The notes: generated from the letters alone by a model not told the origin. A stretch of DNA of 64,000 nucleotides from Bacteroidota bacterium (GCA_022709385.1 JAKLIX010000001.1:186001-250000); one strand, 5' to 3'; shown: positions 33,279 through 43,086, numbered from the stretch's first letter. A program made the numbers and translations.

Positions 33279-35874
33279 AAATGGTTTCAGTCTGTTTTTT
33301 TTCAGCTTGTTAACTGTCAGTGTGGCGCAAGCGCAAGTGTTTGATGATTTTTCTGACGGCGATTTCACCAATCATCCTGCATGGATTGGGAATACTGCTG
33401 ATTTTGAGGTGAATACCTCCAAACAACTGCATCTGAAAGGAAGCGGTACGGATTCCGCCTGCCTGGTGACAGAAGCGTATTTTGCCGACAGTATTGAATG
33501 GATATGCTGGATAAAACTGTCGTTCAGTCCGTCGGCCAACAATTTTGCAAGGTTTTACCTCTGTTCCGACCATCAGGATCTGGGTGGCCCGCTGAAAGGA
33601 TATTACCTCCAGCTTGGAGAAGCCGGAAGCGCGGATGCCCTTGAACTGTTCCGGCAGGATGGCAGCCGGCATTTTTCTGTCTGCCGCGGATTGGGCGGTA
33701 CCATTGCAGCTTCATTCAGCATCAGGGTTCGGATTACCCGCACCCCGCCGGGTGTGTGGACCCTGTTTGCAGATTCCACCGGAGGAAGTTACTTCAAGTT
33801 CCAGGCGGAAGGTGTCGATACGACGGCGGTGATTGCAGACTGGACGGGATTTTTCTGCAAGTTCACCAGCAGCAATGCCACCAAATTTTATTTCGACGAT
33901 GTGACCATCCGTCCCTATCAGCCGGATCATACACCTCCGGCTGTCACAGATCATTACCCCCTCAACGGGCACACCCTTGCCGTCCGGTTCAGTGAACTGA
34001 TGGATCCGGCTTTGCTTGCCGATCCTGTGCACTACCAGGCAGGAAACGCTTTGGGACAGCCGGTTTCAGTTTATACCGATCCCCTCGATCATTCTATTTG
34101 TTACCTTGCTTTTGCCAGTCCTTTTCCGGAGAAAGTCCAGATTTTGCTGACGATAGACAGCATTGGTGACCTTGCCGGCAACATGCTGCCATCCACCCAG
34201 TTGTGGTTTATGTACTATAAAGCAGGGTATAATGATGTGGTTTTCAACGAAATCATGGCCGACCCCGTACCGCAGGTCGGCCTGCCACCCTTTGAGTATC
34301 TTGAGTTGTTCAACCGGGCTGATTATCCGGTGCAGCTCTATCAGTGGAAACTCGGGATATCTGCAACCGAATGGTCGCTGCCTGCCTTTGTGATGGAAGC
34401 CGGTTCCTGTCTGATTCTTGCAGATTCCAATGCCAGTCTGCTCCTTTCCGCCTACGGCAAATTCCAAGGCATTCCCGGGTTTTCTGTTTCCAATGAAGCT
34501 GCTCTCCTGGTACTGGAGGATGAGGAAGGAAGGGTCATTCACACAGTTAACTATGACAAGCAGTGGATAGACGATCCGCTCAAAGCGGAAGGCGGATGGT
34601 CTGCAGAGCAGGTGGATCCCGGCAATCCCTGCGCCGGAAAGGAGAACTGGAAACCAAGCAGGGCAAGCAAAGGTGGCAGTCCCGGAACAGCAAATACGGT
34701 CCTTTCGTCGAATCCCGATCTGAATCCCCCCAGACTGTTGAGGCTTACCTTACCGGATGCGTTTACGATCCGTGCCTGGTTTTCGGAAAGCATCGACAGC
34801 AGCCGCTTAAAAAACGTGGCTTCATGGACCATCACTCCTCCGGGGGAAAACCCCGCCGGCATCGTTCCGCTTCCACCGGCCTATAAGGCCACGGATCTGC
34901 AGCTCAGTACATGCCTCAGGGAAGACATCAGTTATGAGCTGGTTTTTAAGGATACCCTGGTGGATTGTGCCGGGAATCTGTCGGTTTGCCAGGCGGTAAT
35001 CCCTTTCGGACTTCCCATGCAGCCGGAAAAGGGTGATGCCGTGATCAACGAAGTACTGTACGAGCCGAAAGACCAGGGCCCGGAATTTGCCGAGATCCTG
35101 AACTGTTCATCGGAAATATTGGATCTTAAGGACTTCGTCTTGTGTAAGACAGATGATTCCGGAGGCGAGATCAACGGTAAATACCCGCTTAGCGGCGAAA
35201 GCAGGTTGTGGTATCCGGGTGAATACCTAGCACTGACCATGGATCCTGAGATGCTGGCCACGCAATATCCCCTTTCAAATGCCCTTGGCTTTTTCATTCC
35301 CGCCTCACTCCCGGCCCTTTCCAATGAAGGAGACCGGCTGCTGCTGACCGACCGCTCATACAACATCATCGACGGGATCAGGTATGAGCCTGCTTATCAT
35401 TACCCTTTGCTCGAGCGGACCGAAGGAGTTTCTCTGGAAAGGATCGCTGCACACTTGGATGGTACCCTGGGTAGCAGTTGGCATTCTGCCTCTTCGGGCT
35501 GCGGATATGCCACTCCCGCATTGAAGAATTCACAAACGCCCGATCTTTCTGCATCATCGGTGGAAATTGAGATTCTCCCGCCCGTCTTTTCACCTGATAA
35601 CGACGGAAGAGACGACATCCTGCTGATGACGGTAAGGCCTGCAACCCAGGGTGTGGTTCTCAACCTCGACATCTTCAACAGTGCCGGGCAGGCGGTGAAA
35701 CGAATCACCTGCCAGGAAATCCTCGGTACGGAAAATACCTTCATCTGGGATGGCATTGACCAGAGAGGCTACCGGGCGGATCCCGGCGTGTACATCCTGC
35801 TTTTCAGGTTCCATGAAGCCGGGGGTAAGGCCTGGCAGGCGAAAAAGAGCTGCGTTTTGGGCAAACAACTGTAA
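33265..35874 (+). CDS. Secreted lamin-tail-domain protein with gliding/T9SS-type C terminus
   Basis: An 869-residue exported protein; three successive ATG codons (33265, 33268, 33271) could start it. After the signal peptide come a LamG-like domain (about 25-235), an SbsA/Ig-like domain (about 240-325), and a lamin-tail domain (VFNEIMADPVPQVGLPPFEYLELFNR, about 330-470). A second Ig-like domain and a second lamin-tail domain (AVINEVLYEPKDQGPEFAEILN, about 595-745) follow. A C-terminal FlgD/CHU_C-like domain (FSPDNDGRDDILLM ... YILLFRF) ends it. Such proteins are exported through T9SS and lie on the cell surface. It overlaps rnr by 14 nt. Adhesion or polymer binding is inferred; no catalytic motif is seen. 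Confidence 0.87.
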   Translation: MMMGKNGFSLFFFSLLTVSVAQAQVFDDFSDGDFTNHPAWIGNTADFEVNTSKQLHLKGSGTDSACLVTEAYFADSIEWICWIKLSFSPSANNFARFYLCSDHQDLGGPLKGYYLQLGEAGSADALELFRQDGSRHFSVCRGLGGTIAASFSIRVRITRTPPGVWTLFADSTGGSYFKFQAEGVDTTAVIADWTGFFCKFTSSNATKFYFDDVTIRPYQPDHTPPAVTDHYPLNGHTLAVRFSELMDPALLADPVHYQAGNALGQPVSVYTDPLDHSICYLAFASPFPEKVQILLTIDSIGDLAGNMLPSTQLWFMYYKAGYNDVVFNEIMADPVPQVGLPPFEYLELFNRADYPVQLYQWKLGISATEWSLPAFVMEAGSCLILADSNASLLLSAYGKFQGIPGFSVSNEAALLVLEDEEGRVIHTVNYDKQWIDDPLKAEGGWSAEQVDPGNPCAGKENWKPSRASKGGSPGTANTVLSSNPDLNPPRLLRLTLPDAFTIRAWFSESIDSSRLKNVASWTITPPGENPAGIVPLPPAYKATDLQLSTCLREDISYELVFKDTLVDCAGNLSVCQAVIPFGLPMQPEKGDAVINEVLYEPKDQGPEFAEILNCSSEILDLKDFVLCKTDDSGGEINGKYPLSGESRLWYPGEYLALTMDPEMLATQYPLSNALGFFIPASLPALSNEGDRLLLTDRSYNIIDGIRYEPAYHYPLLERTEGVSLERIAAHLDGTLGSSWHSASSGCGYATPALKNSQTPDLSASSVEIEILPPVFSPDNDGRDDILLMTVRPATQGVVLNLDIFNSAGQAVKRITCQEILGTENTFIWDGIDQRGYRADPGVYILLFRFHEAGGKAWQAKKSCVLGKQL

Positions 35875-35989
35875 ATCAGGGATAAGGGAACTATTCATCG
35901 CTTTTTCCGCTCCAAATCAGCAATTGTCACTACTTTTACCAAACAATTGCCCCGTTGCGGTTGTTATTGGCTTCACAACTGAAAATTCA

Positions 35990-36346
35990 ATGCCGCAGGA
36001 TTATTTGCCCATTATGATCCAGTCCTTCATTGTCCTGGGATTTGTGATCACCACCCTTTTACTGACCCACAGGCTCGGTCCGAAAAGGTTGTCGGCGGCA
36101 AAACTGGAAAATTTTGAATGCGGGATTGAAGGCATGGGAAATGCACGGAGCCCGTTTTCCGTCAAGTATTTCCTGATCGCCATCCTTTTCGTGCTTTTTG
36201 ATGTGGAGGTCATTTTCCTTTATCCGTGGGCCGTGAATTTCAGGGAACTTGGCGCCTTCGGCTTCCTTGAGATGCTGGTATTTTTATTGTTACTGATGGC
36301 GGGATTCCTCTATATTATTCTGAAAGGTGCCCTTAAATGGGATTAA
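35990..36346 (+). CDS. nuoA: NADH-quinone oxidoreductase subunit A
   Basis: A 118-residue protein with three membrane helices. It has the conserved loop FECGIEGMGNARSPFSVKYFLIAILFVLFDVEVIFLYPWA (written here in parts: FECGIE, then FSVKYFLIA, then FDVEVIFLYPWA). NuoA sits at the junction of the membrane and peripheral arms of complex I. The ATG at 35990 was chosen; upstream codons overlap the previous gene. First gene of the nuo operon; a TACTTTTA box at 35931-35938 in the 115-nt gap may be its -7 element. Confidence 0.96.
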   Translation: MPQDYLPIMIQSFIVLGFVITTLLLTHRLGPKRLSAAKLENFECGIEGMGNARSPFSVKYFLIAILFVLFDVEVIFLYPWAVNFRELGAFGFLEMLVFLLLLMAGFLYIILKGALKWD

Positions 36347-36367
36347 ATCCACGGTAAATCAAGGAAT

Positions 36368-36904
36368 ATGATTGAATTTGCAAAGGCACCGGACGGATAT
36401 AGTGGAAAAGGATTCTTTGTCACTTCTTTTGAGAAGGCGATCGGACTGGCCAGGAAAAATTCACTCTGGCCCCTGCCTTTTGCCACTTCCTGTTGCGGTA
36501 TCGAATTCATGGCCACCATGGGAGCTACCTATGATCTTGCACGTTTTGGGTCGGAACGGCTCAGTTTTTCCCCTCGTCAGAGCGACCTGCTCATGGTGAT
36601 GGGAACCATCGCCAAGAAAATGGGCCCGGTGTTGAAAGAAGTCTATATTCAGATGGCAGAGCCCAAATGGGTGCTGTCGGTCGGTGCCTGTGCTTCCAGC
36701 GGTGGCATCTTCGACACATACAGCGTATTGCAGGGGATAGACCGCATCATTCCGGTGGATGTGTATGTCCCGGGTTGTCCGCCTAGACCGGAACAGATCA
36801 TCGACGGCATTCTGAAAATTCAGGAACTCGTCGGGAAAGAATCCCTCAGAAGAAGACATTCCCCGGAATATGAGGCTTTGCTTAACCAGTATGATATAGA
36901 GTGA
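36368..36904 (+). CDS. nuoB: NADH-quinone oxidoreductase subunit B
   Basis: A 178-residue protein carrying the terminal N2 4Fe-4S cluster: adjacent cysteines in ATSCCGIEFMA, then GACASSGG and PGCPPRPE. The cluster donates electrons to quinone at the interface with NuoD. It begins 21 nt after nuoA and its stop TGA shares one base with the nuoC ATG. Confidence 0.97.
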   Translation: MIEFAKAPDGYSGKGFFVTSFEKAIGLARKNSLWPLPFATSCCGIEFMATMGATYDLARFGSERLSFSPRQSDLLMVMGTIAKKMGPVLKEVYIQMAEPKWVLSVGACASSGGIFDTYSVLQGIDRIIPVDVYVPGCPPRPEQIIDGILKIQELVGKESLRRRHSPEYEALLNQYDIE

Positions 36905-37416
36905 TGTTCACGGTAAAGGAGGCATTGGATACGCTGACACTGCAGCAATTGTCCCATGAATTCGGGGACAGCATCCTGGCACATGAGTTTTCATACGACA
37001 TGATGAGCATCACCGTGGAAAAGGAGGCTTTCCTGGCGGTTATCCGCCATCTGTATGAGGATCATAATCTGGCCTTCCGTTTCCTGACCACCCTTTGCGG
37101 GATGCACTACCCTGATAAAGAAAAAGCGCTTGGGCTTGTCGTTCACCTCCACAGCTTTACCAATAACCACCGGATCAGGATCAAGGTGTTCACCACGGAT
37201 GCAGATCCGCATTTCCCGTCACTCACATCACTTTTTCCCACTGCCAACTGGATGGAAAGAGAAACCTGGGATTTTTTCGGTATTGTTTTCGACGGTCATC
37301 CGGGACTGACAAGAATTTTAAACATAGATGATTTTGAAGGTTTTCCGCTGCGTAAGGATTTTCCTCTGGAAGATCAGACCAGGGAAGACAAAGATGATAC
37401 CATGTTCGGCAGATAA
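36904..37416 (+). CDS. nuoC: NADH-quinone oxidoreductase subunit C
   Basis: A 170-residue 30-kDa subunit with the family signature TANWMERETWDFFGIVFDGHPGLTRILNIDDFEGFPLRKDFPLED (key part ERETWDFFGI and HPGLTRIL). It is separate from NuoD, unlike the fused NuoCD of enterobacteria. The ATG at 36904 overlaps the nuoB stop in TGATG; the GTG one codon earlier is less likely. The protein helps hold the peripheral arm near the quinone site. Confidence 0.95.
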   Translation: MFTVKEALDTLTLQQLSHEFGDSILAHEFSYDMMSITVEKEAFLAVIRHLYEDHNLAFRFLTTLCGMHYPDKEKALGLVVHLHSFTNNHRIRIKVFTTDADPHFPSLTSLFPTANWMERETWDFFGIVFDGHPGLTRILNIDDFEGFPLRKDFPLEDQTREDKDDTMFGR

Positions 37417-37423
37417 TCAACAG

Positions 37424-38662
37424 ATGCAGGATCCTAATAAAAATAGCGAATCTCCAGTCTCCGATTTCGTTGACCACGATGAAATAAGGGAATATAACAC
37501 CCTGAACCTGGGCCCTACGCATCCTGCCACGCACGGTGTTTTCCAGAATGTGATGACCATGGACGGGGAGTTCGTGATCGATACCAGGCAAACCATCGGG
37601 TATATTCACCGGGCCTTCGAAAAGCTGGCCGAAAGAAGGCCTTTTTACCAGATCACTCCGATCACCGACAGGCTGAATTATTGTTCTGCACCGCTGAACA
37701 ATTTGGGATGGCATATGACCGTGGAGAAACTGCTCGGCATTGAAATGCCCAAAAGGGTCGATTACCTGCGCGTGATCATCATGGAACTTGCCCGTATCGG
37801 AGATCATAACATCTGTAACAGTGTGATCGGGGTCGACAGTGGTGCGCTTACCGGCTTTGTTTACCTGTTCCAGCAAAGAGAAAAGATTTACGAGATCTAT
37901 GAAGAAATCTGCGGATCCCGCCTCACTACCAATATGGGCCGGATCGGCGGACTGGAAAGGGATTTCAGCTGGGATGCATGGAAAAAGATTGGAGCATTCC
38001 TCGATTCCTATCCCGGAGTTTTAAAGGAGTTTGAGAAGCTGCTGAAGCGTAACCGTATTTTTATGGAAAGGACCATCGGGGTGGGTCCCATCAGCGCTGA
38101 AAGAGCCATGGCGTACGGATTTACCGGTCCTAACCTCAGGGCTGCCGGTGTGGACTACGATGTCAGGGTCATGAATCCATATGCCTCTTACGAAGATTTT
38201 GACTTTGACATCCCTCTGGGAACCCAGGGAGATACATACGACCGTTTTATGGTCAGACAGGAAGAGATGTGGCAGAGTCTGAGTATCATCCGGCAGGCCC
38301 TTGAGAAACTTGACCGCATGGACGACAAAACCACCTTTCACGCTGATGTGCCTGCCTATTATCTTCCCGAAAAGGAAAAAGTCTACAATGATATGGAAGC
38401 GCTGATCTATCATTTCAAGATCGTGATGGGAGAAACGGATATACCGGTGGGGGAGGTGTATCATTGTGTGGAGGGAGCGAACGGCGAACTCGGATTTTAT
38501 CTGGTCAGCGAGGGGGGCAGGACTCCTTTCCGCCTCCATTTCCGGCGGCCCTGCTTTATATACTACCAGGCCTACCCTGAGATGGTTAAGGGAAGCATGC
38601 TCAGCGATGCGGTGCTGACCATGAGCAGCCTCAACGTTATTGCCGGCGAACTGGATGCCTGA
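37424..38662 (+). CDS. nuoD: NADH-quinone oxidoreductase subunit D
   Basis: A 412-residue 49-kDa subunit. It has LGPTHPATHGVFQ near the N terminus (the histidine pair lines the quinone cavity), TPITDRLNYCSAPLNN, RVIIMELARIGDHN, and the hydrogenase-like ending of the large-subunit fold. The ATG at 37424 gives the expected length; earlier in-frame codons overlap nuoC. It forms the quinone-binding chamber with NuoB. Intergenic spacing is 7 nt upstream and 2 nt downstream. Confidence 0.96.
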   Translation: MQDPNKNSESPVSDFVDHDEIREYNTLNLGPTHPATHGVFQNVMTMDGEFVIDTRQTIGYIHRAFEKLAERRPFYQITPITDRLNYCSAPLNNLGWHMTVEKLLGIEMPKRVDYLRVIIMELARIGDHNICNSVIGVDSGALTGFVYLFQQREKIYEIYEEICGSRLTTNMGRIGGLERDFSWDAWKKIGAFLDSYPGVLKEFEKLLKRNRIFMERTIGVGPISAERAMAYGFTGPNLRAAGVDYDVRVMNPYASYEDFDFDIPLGTQGDTYDRFMVRQEEMWQSLSIIRQALEKLDRMDDKTTFHADVPAYYLPEKEKVYNDMEALIYHFKIVMGETDIPVGEVYHCVEGANGELGFYLVSEGGRTPFRLHFRRPCFIYYQAYPEMVKGSMLSDAVLTMSSLNVIAGELDA

Positions 38663-38664
38663 AA

Positions 38665-39207
38665 ATGAAGACCATGGAAGATCAAAGAACCTCATTTGAA
38701 TTTGATAAGGAAAGCCTGGCCCTGGTGGAAAAGATCATTGCCCGTTATCCTCCCGGAAAGCAGAAATCAGCACTTTTGCCCCTGCTTCACATGGCCCAGG
38801 CCGAAGCCGGCGGATGGCTGAGCCGGGAAACCATGGACTATGTGGCATCCCTTCTGAAGCTCCAGCCTGTGGAGGTGTATGAAGTCGCCACTTTTTATAC
38901 CATGTTTAACCTTCAGCCGGTCGGAAACTGTGTGATCGAGGTTTGCCGTACCGGTCCCTGCTGGCTGAACGGAGCAGAAGAGATCATAGCCCACCTGGAG
39001 CACAGGCTGCAGATCAAAGCAGGTGAAACCACCCCCGATGGGAAATTCACCCTTAAAACGGTGGAATGCCTTGCAGCATGCGGGAATGCACCCGTGATGC
39101 AGGCCGGGATAAAATACTACGAGAACCTCGATGTCGAAAAAATAGATGCCTTCCTTGATGATTGCAGCAGCAAGGACGCTACCACCCGTCAAAACCCCTA
39201 TAAATAA
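38665..39207 (+). CDS. nuoE: NADH-quinone oxidoreductase subunit E
   Basis: A 180-residue thioredoxin-like 2Fe-2S subunit with a helical N terminus and four cluster cysteines in EVCRTGPCW and TVECLAACGNAP (N1a cluster). It works with NuoF in NADH oxidation. Presence of NuoE, F and G shows this is a full NADH-dehydrogenase complex, not the Fd-dependent 11-subunit form common in some Bacteroidales. Confidence 0.96.
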   Translation: MKTMEDQRTSFEFDKESLALVEKIIARYPPGKQKSALLPLLHMAQAEAGGWLSRETMDYVASLLKLQPVEVYEVATFYTMFNLQPVGNCVIEVCRTGPCWLNGAEEIIAHLEHRLQIKAGETTPDGKFTLKTVECLAACGNAPVMQAGIKYYENLDVEKIDAFLDDCSSKDATTRQNPYK

Positions 39208-39209
39208 AG

Positions 39210-40517
39210 ATGGGAATCAGGATACTCACCGCTCAGATGCACATCGAAGGCATTCAACAACTGGATGTTTACCGCCGGCACGGAGGGTATGAAGCCTTCC
39301 GGAAGGTCCTGAACGCCATGAGTCCGCCTGCCGTGCTGGAGGAAGTGAAACTCTCCACCCTCAGGGGAAGAGGCGGGGCGGGTTTCCCTACGGGAATGAA
39401 ATGGAGTTTCCTGGCCAAAAATACCGGAAAACCTGCCTACCTGATCTGTAATGCCGATGAAAGCGAACCGGGTACTTTCAAAGACCGCTACCTGATGGAA
39501 AAAAATCCCCACTTGCTGCTGGAGGGGATGATGATCTCGGCTTTTGCTCTGGAAGCGGCTACCGCCTACATTTATATCCGGGGCGAACTGTTTTATGTGC
39601 ACCAGATCCTGGAACGGGCCATCGGAGAAGCTTATGCTGCCGGATTGCTCGGAAAAAATATCCTGGGAAGTGGTTTTTCACTCGACATTCATTGTCATCC
39701 GGGCGGAGGTGCATACATCTGCGGAGAGGAAACCGCCCTGATCGAATCATTGGAGGGAAAACGCGGCAACCCGAGGATTAAACCTCCTTTCCCGGCGGTC
39801 TCCGGCCTGTGGGATTGCCCTACCGTAGTAAACAATGTGGAAACCCTTGCCGCTGTGCCCTGGATCATTCAAAACGGAGGAAAAGCCTATGCCGCGATCG
39901 GCGTGTGGAAAAGCACCGGCACCAAACTGATGTCGGCCTGCGGGCATATCCGGAAACCAGGGGTGTATGAAGTGGAAATGGGACTTCCTGTGGAAGAATT
40001 CATCTATTCCGATGAATATTGCGGCGGTATCCGTAACGGAAACCAACTGAAAGCCGTGGTGGCCGGAGGATCCTCTGTTCCCATCCTGCCTGCAGCACTG
40101 ATACTGAAAACTGCCAAAGGCGAAGCCCGACTGATCACTTATGAGTCCCTGAGCGAAGGAGGATTTGAATCCGGAACCATGCTGGGCTCCGGAGGTTTCA
40201 TCGTCATGGACCATACTACCTGTATTGTGAAGAACCTGTGGAACTTCACCCGTTTTTATCATCATGAGTCCTGCGGTCAATGCAGCCCCTGCCGCGAAGG
40301 AACAGGATGGATGGAAAAAGTGCTCCACCGCATAGAAACCGGACATGGTAAAATGGAGGATATTGATCTGTTGTCGGATGTGGCCAAAAACATCGAAGGA
40401 AATACGATATGCCCGCTCGGGGATGCAGCTGCCTGGCCTGTCAGAAGCACCATCCGGCATTTCCGGCAGGAGTTTGAAGATCACGTAAACCAGAAACGAT
40501 GCCCCTTTTCAAAGTAA
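39210..40517 (+). CDS. nuoF: NADH-quinone oxidoreductase subunit F
   Basis: A 435-residue flavoprotein subunit. It has the NADH-binding segment RGRGGAGFPTGMKW, the FMN region CNADESEPGTFKDR, EETALIESLEGKRGNPRIKPP, and the N3 4Fe-4S ligands in ESCGQCSPCREGTGWM plus a later cysteine in NTICPLGDAA. It takes a hydride from NADH and sends electrons into the iron-sulfur chain. It overlaps nuoG by 19 nt. Confidence 0.97.
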   Translation: MGIRILTAQMHIEGIQQLDVYRRHGGYEAFRKVLNAMSPPAVLEEVKLSTLRGRGGAGFPTGMKWSFLAKNTGKPAYLICNADESEPGTFKDRYLMEKNPHLLLEGMMISAFALEAATAYIYIRGELFYVHQILERAIGEAYAAGLLGKNILGSGFSLDIHCHPGGGAYICGEETALIESLEGKRGNPRIKPPFPAVSGLWDCPTVVNNVETLAAVPWIIQNGGKAYAAIGVWKSTGTKLMSACGHIRKPGVYEVEMGLPVEEFIYSDEYCGGIRNGNQLKAVVAGGSSVPILPAALILKTAKGEARLITYESLSEGGFESGTMLGSGGFIVMDHTTCIVKNLWNFTRFYHHESCGQCSPCREGTGWMEKVLHRIETGHGKMEDIDLLSDVAKNIEGNTICPLGDAAAWPVRSTIRHFRQEFEDHVNQKRCPFSK

Positions 40518-41458
40518 GCATAGATAATATCACGGTTGAAGTGGAACCGGGTACCACCATCCTGAATGCCGCCAGGAAAATCGGGGGAAAAATCGTTCCA
40601 CCCGCCATGTGCTACTATTCCAAACTGAAAGGAAGCGGAGGAAAGTGCAGAACCTGTCTGGTGAAAGTTGTGCGGACATCCGCTTCCGACCCGCGCCCCA
40701 TGCCCAAACTGGTGGCTTCCTGTTCCACCCTGGTGCAGGATGGAATGATCGTGGAAAATACCATTTCGAAGGAAGTGCTGGAAGCACGCAAACACGTGGT
40801 GGAATTCCTTCTGATCAACCACCCCCTCGATTGCCCTGTCTGTGACCAGGCCGGCGAATGTGACCTGCAGAACCTCAGCTATGAACACGGAGTGTCCGGC
40901 TCTCGCTACGAAGAAGAAAGACGGACCTTCGAACGTATTGATATCGGCGACCTGATCCAGTTACACATGAACCGCTGTATCCTTTGTTACCGTTGCATCT
41001 ATGTGGCTGATCAGCTTACGGATAAAAGGGTGCACGGCATCCTTTTCAGAGGAGATAAAGCGGAAATCGGGACCTATATCGACCAGGTGATTGATAACGA
41101 TTTTTCAGGGAATGTGATCGATGTCTGCCCTGTGGGAGCCCTTACCGATAAAACCTTCCGCTTTAAAAGCCGGGTGTGGTTCACCAAACCTTATGATGCA
41201 CACCGGGAATGCAGCAAATGCAAGGGAAAAGCCGTGCTCTGGATGAGCGGAAAGGAGATTCTCCGTGTTACCGCCAGGAAAGATGCATACGGAGAAGTGG
41301 AAGATTTCATCTGCAATACCTGCCGTTTTGAGAAAAAGGATCTGGATGACTGGACACTGGAAGGGCCGCGCAACATCAAACACGAATCGGTGATCTCCCA
41401 GAACCTTTATGAGCTGATCAAGGAGCCACCCAGGGAACCTCCCTTTAAAAAGAAATAA
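40499..41458 (+). CDS. nuoG: NADH-quinone oxidoreductase subunit G, short form
   Basis: Only 319 residues, against about 780-900 in E. coli-type NuoG. It keeps the 2Fe-2S domain (CYYSKLKGSGGKCRTC...SC), the His/Cys motif HPLDCPVCDQAGEC and the 4Fe-4S pair (NRCILCYRC ... VCPVGAL). Only the first CxxC-type cluster domain of the molybdopterin-oxidoreductase part remains (CSKCKGK ... CNTCRFEK). The large C-terminal domain is absent; the frame closes cleanly and nuoH follows after 1 nt, so this is not a frameshift. Short NuoG is known in Bacteroidota. The electron wire to NuoI is still complete. Confidence 0.92.
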   Translation: MPLFKVSIDNITVEVEPGTTILNAARKIGGKIVPPAMCYYSKLKGSGGKCRTCLVKVVRTSASDPRPMPKLVASCSTLVQDGMIVENTISKEVLEARKHVVEFLLINHPLDCPVCDQAGECDLQNLSYEHGVSGSRYEEERRTFERIDIGDLIQLHMNRCILCYRCIYVADQLTDKRVHGILFRGDKAEIGTYIDQVIDNDFSGNVIDVCPVGALTDKTFRFKSRVWFTKPYDAHRECSKCKGKAVLWMSGKEILRVTARKDAYGEVEDFICNTCRFEKKDLDDWTLEGPRNIKHESVISQNLYELIKEPPREPPFKKK

Positions 41459-41459
41459 C

Positions 41460-42494
41460 ATGGAAGGATTTCAACTCGGATATAAGATATTTTTTCTGTT
41501 TGCCATCCTGTTGATCACATTGCTGGTCGCCATGTATGCCACCTGGGCGGAACGTAAGGTTGCGGCATTTATGCAGGACAGGCGGGGACCCAACAGAGCC
41601 GGACCGCTCGGCCTGCTGCAACCCCTGGCCGACGGACTGAAGATGCTGATGAAAGAAGAGATCATTCCCAATACCGCTCAGAGAGCCCTTTTCATCATGG
41701 GTCCGGCCATTGCCATGACTACCGCCCTGCTTACGGGGGTCGTTATCCCCTGGGGTGGAACTTTCACTGTGGGCAGCCAAAGCTTCTCCCTGCAGGTGGC
41801 CGACCTCGACATCGGGATACTGTTTGTCTTTGCCATGGTCTCTATCGGTGTTTATGGTATCATGCTCGGCGGATGGGCCTCAAACAATAAATATGCGCTG
41901 CTGGGATCCATCAGGGCAGCCTCCCAGATGATCAGCTACGAACTGGCCATGGGCTTGTCGATTATTGCCCTGGTCCTGGTAACTAACACCCTCAGTCTTA
42001 GGGAGATCGTTGAACAACAAAGCGGATGGCACTGGAATATCCTCTATCAGCCCCTGGGCTTTGTCATTTTCCTCATCTGTGCTTTTGCCGAAACCAACCG
42101 CGCCCCCTTCGACCTTCCCGAATGTGAAACCGAACTCATCGGCGGATTTCATACGGAGTATTCCAGCATGAAACTGGGATTCTACCTTTTCGCCGAGTAT
42201 ATCAATATGTTTATCTCCTCGGCAGTGATTGTCACTCTGTATTTCGGCGGCTACCAGATGCCGCTGCTGCAAGACTCCGGCCTCTCTCCTAACCTGATCA
42301 CCCTCCTCGGATCCGCCTTTTTCTTCCTGAAAATTTTCCTGGTGATCTTCTTCTTCATGTGGGTGCGCTGGACCCTGCCCAGGTTCCGTTACGACCAGCT
42401 GATGAACATCGGCTGGAAAGGACTTGTCCCGCTGGCCATCCTCAACATCCTGATCACGGGCAGTGTGGTCTTTTTCTCAGACTACTTCAAATAA
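41460..42494 (+). CDS. nuoH: NADH-quinone oxidoreductase subunit H
   Basis: A 344-residue membrane subunit with about eight helices and the signatures ERKVAAFMQDRRGPNRAGPLG and AETNRAPFDLPECETELIGGFHTEYSSMK (the quinone-entry loop; key part ETNRAPFDLPE). It joins the membrane arm to the peripheral arm and forms the entrance of the quinone tunnel. Confidence 0.97.
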   Translation: MEGFQLGYKIFFLFAILLITLLVAMYATWAERKVAAFMQDRRGPNRAGPLGLLQPLADGLKMLMKEEIIPNTAQRALFIMGPAIAMTTALLTGVVIPWGGTFTVGSQSFSLQVADLDIGILFVFAMVSIGVYGIMLGGWASNNKYALLGSIRAASQMISYELAMGLSIIALVLVTNTLSLREIVEQQSGWHWNILYQPLGFVIFLICAFAETNRAPFDLPECETELIGGFHTEYSSMKLGFYLFAEYINMFISSAVIVTLYFGGYQMPLLQDSGLSPNLITLLGSAFFFLKIFLVIFFFMWVRWTLPRFRYDQLMNIGWKGLVPLAILNILITGSVVFFSDYFK

Positions 42495-42500
42495 GACAAG

Positions 42501-43076
42501 ATGCAGCCACTGACCAACAGATCAAAGATCGTATCCGACAAGAAGATGAGCCTGGCCGAACGCCTGTATTTCCCGGCCATCCTCGGTGGTTTGCTGATCA
42601 CCATCAGGCATTTCTTCAGGAAAAAAGCCACGATCAATTATCCTGAAGAAAAACGGCCTTTCAGTAAAATTTACCGGGGACACCATGTACTGAAAAGGGA
42701 TGATGAAGGCCGGGAACGTTGCACTGCCTGCGGACTGTGCGCCGTGGCCTGCCCGGCAGAGGCCATCACCATGGTGGCGGCCGAACGTAAGCCAGGGGAA
42801 GAGTTCCTTTACCGTGAAGAAAAATATGCGGCCGTTTATGAGATCAATATGCTCAGGTGTATCTTCTGCGGCGACTGTGAGGAAGCCTGCCCGAAAGAGG
42901 CCATATTCCTGACCGAAAGGATCGTGGAATCAGATTATAACCGGCATCCTTTTATTTACGGCAAAGACTTGTTGCTGGAACCTGCAGATCCGGATAAAAG
43001 GATCGATGTGTCGGCAAGACAAACAAAAGAAGTTTTGGAATTCAAGAAAAATAAGAAATTCGCACACAATAAGTAA
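42501..43076 (+). CDS. nuoI: NADH-quinone oxidoreductase subunit I
   Basis: A 191-residue ferredoxin-like subunit with two 4Fe-4S motifs, CTACGLCAVACP and CIFCGDCEEACP (clusters N6a and N6b), and an N-terminal amphipathic helix. It passes electrons from NuoG to NuoB. The C-terminal 40 residues are basic and probably disordered. Confidence 0.97.
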   Translation: MQPLTNRSKIVSDKKMSLAERLYFPAILGGLLITIRHFFRKKATINYPEEKRPFSKIYRGHHVLKRDDEGRERCTACGLCAVACPAEAITMVAAERKPGEEFLYREEKYAAVYEINMLRCIFCGDCEEACPKEAIFLTERIVESDYNRHPFIYGKDLLLEPADPDKRIDVSARQTKEVLEFKKNKKFAHNK

Positions 43077-43086
43077 GGCACAGGAC

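Noticed and set aside
32349..33371. A 340-codon minus-strand frame opposite rnr and the lamin-tail gene
   Set aside because: Same reason: shadow of two well-supported genes, with an implausible His/Phe-rich composition.
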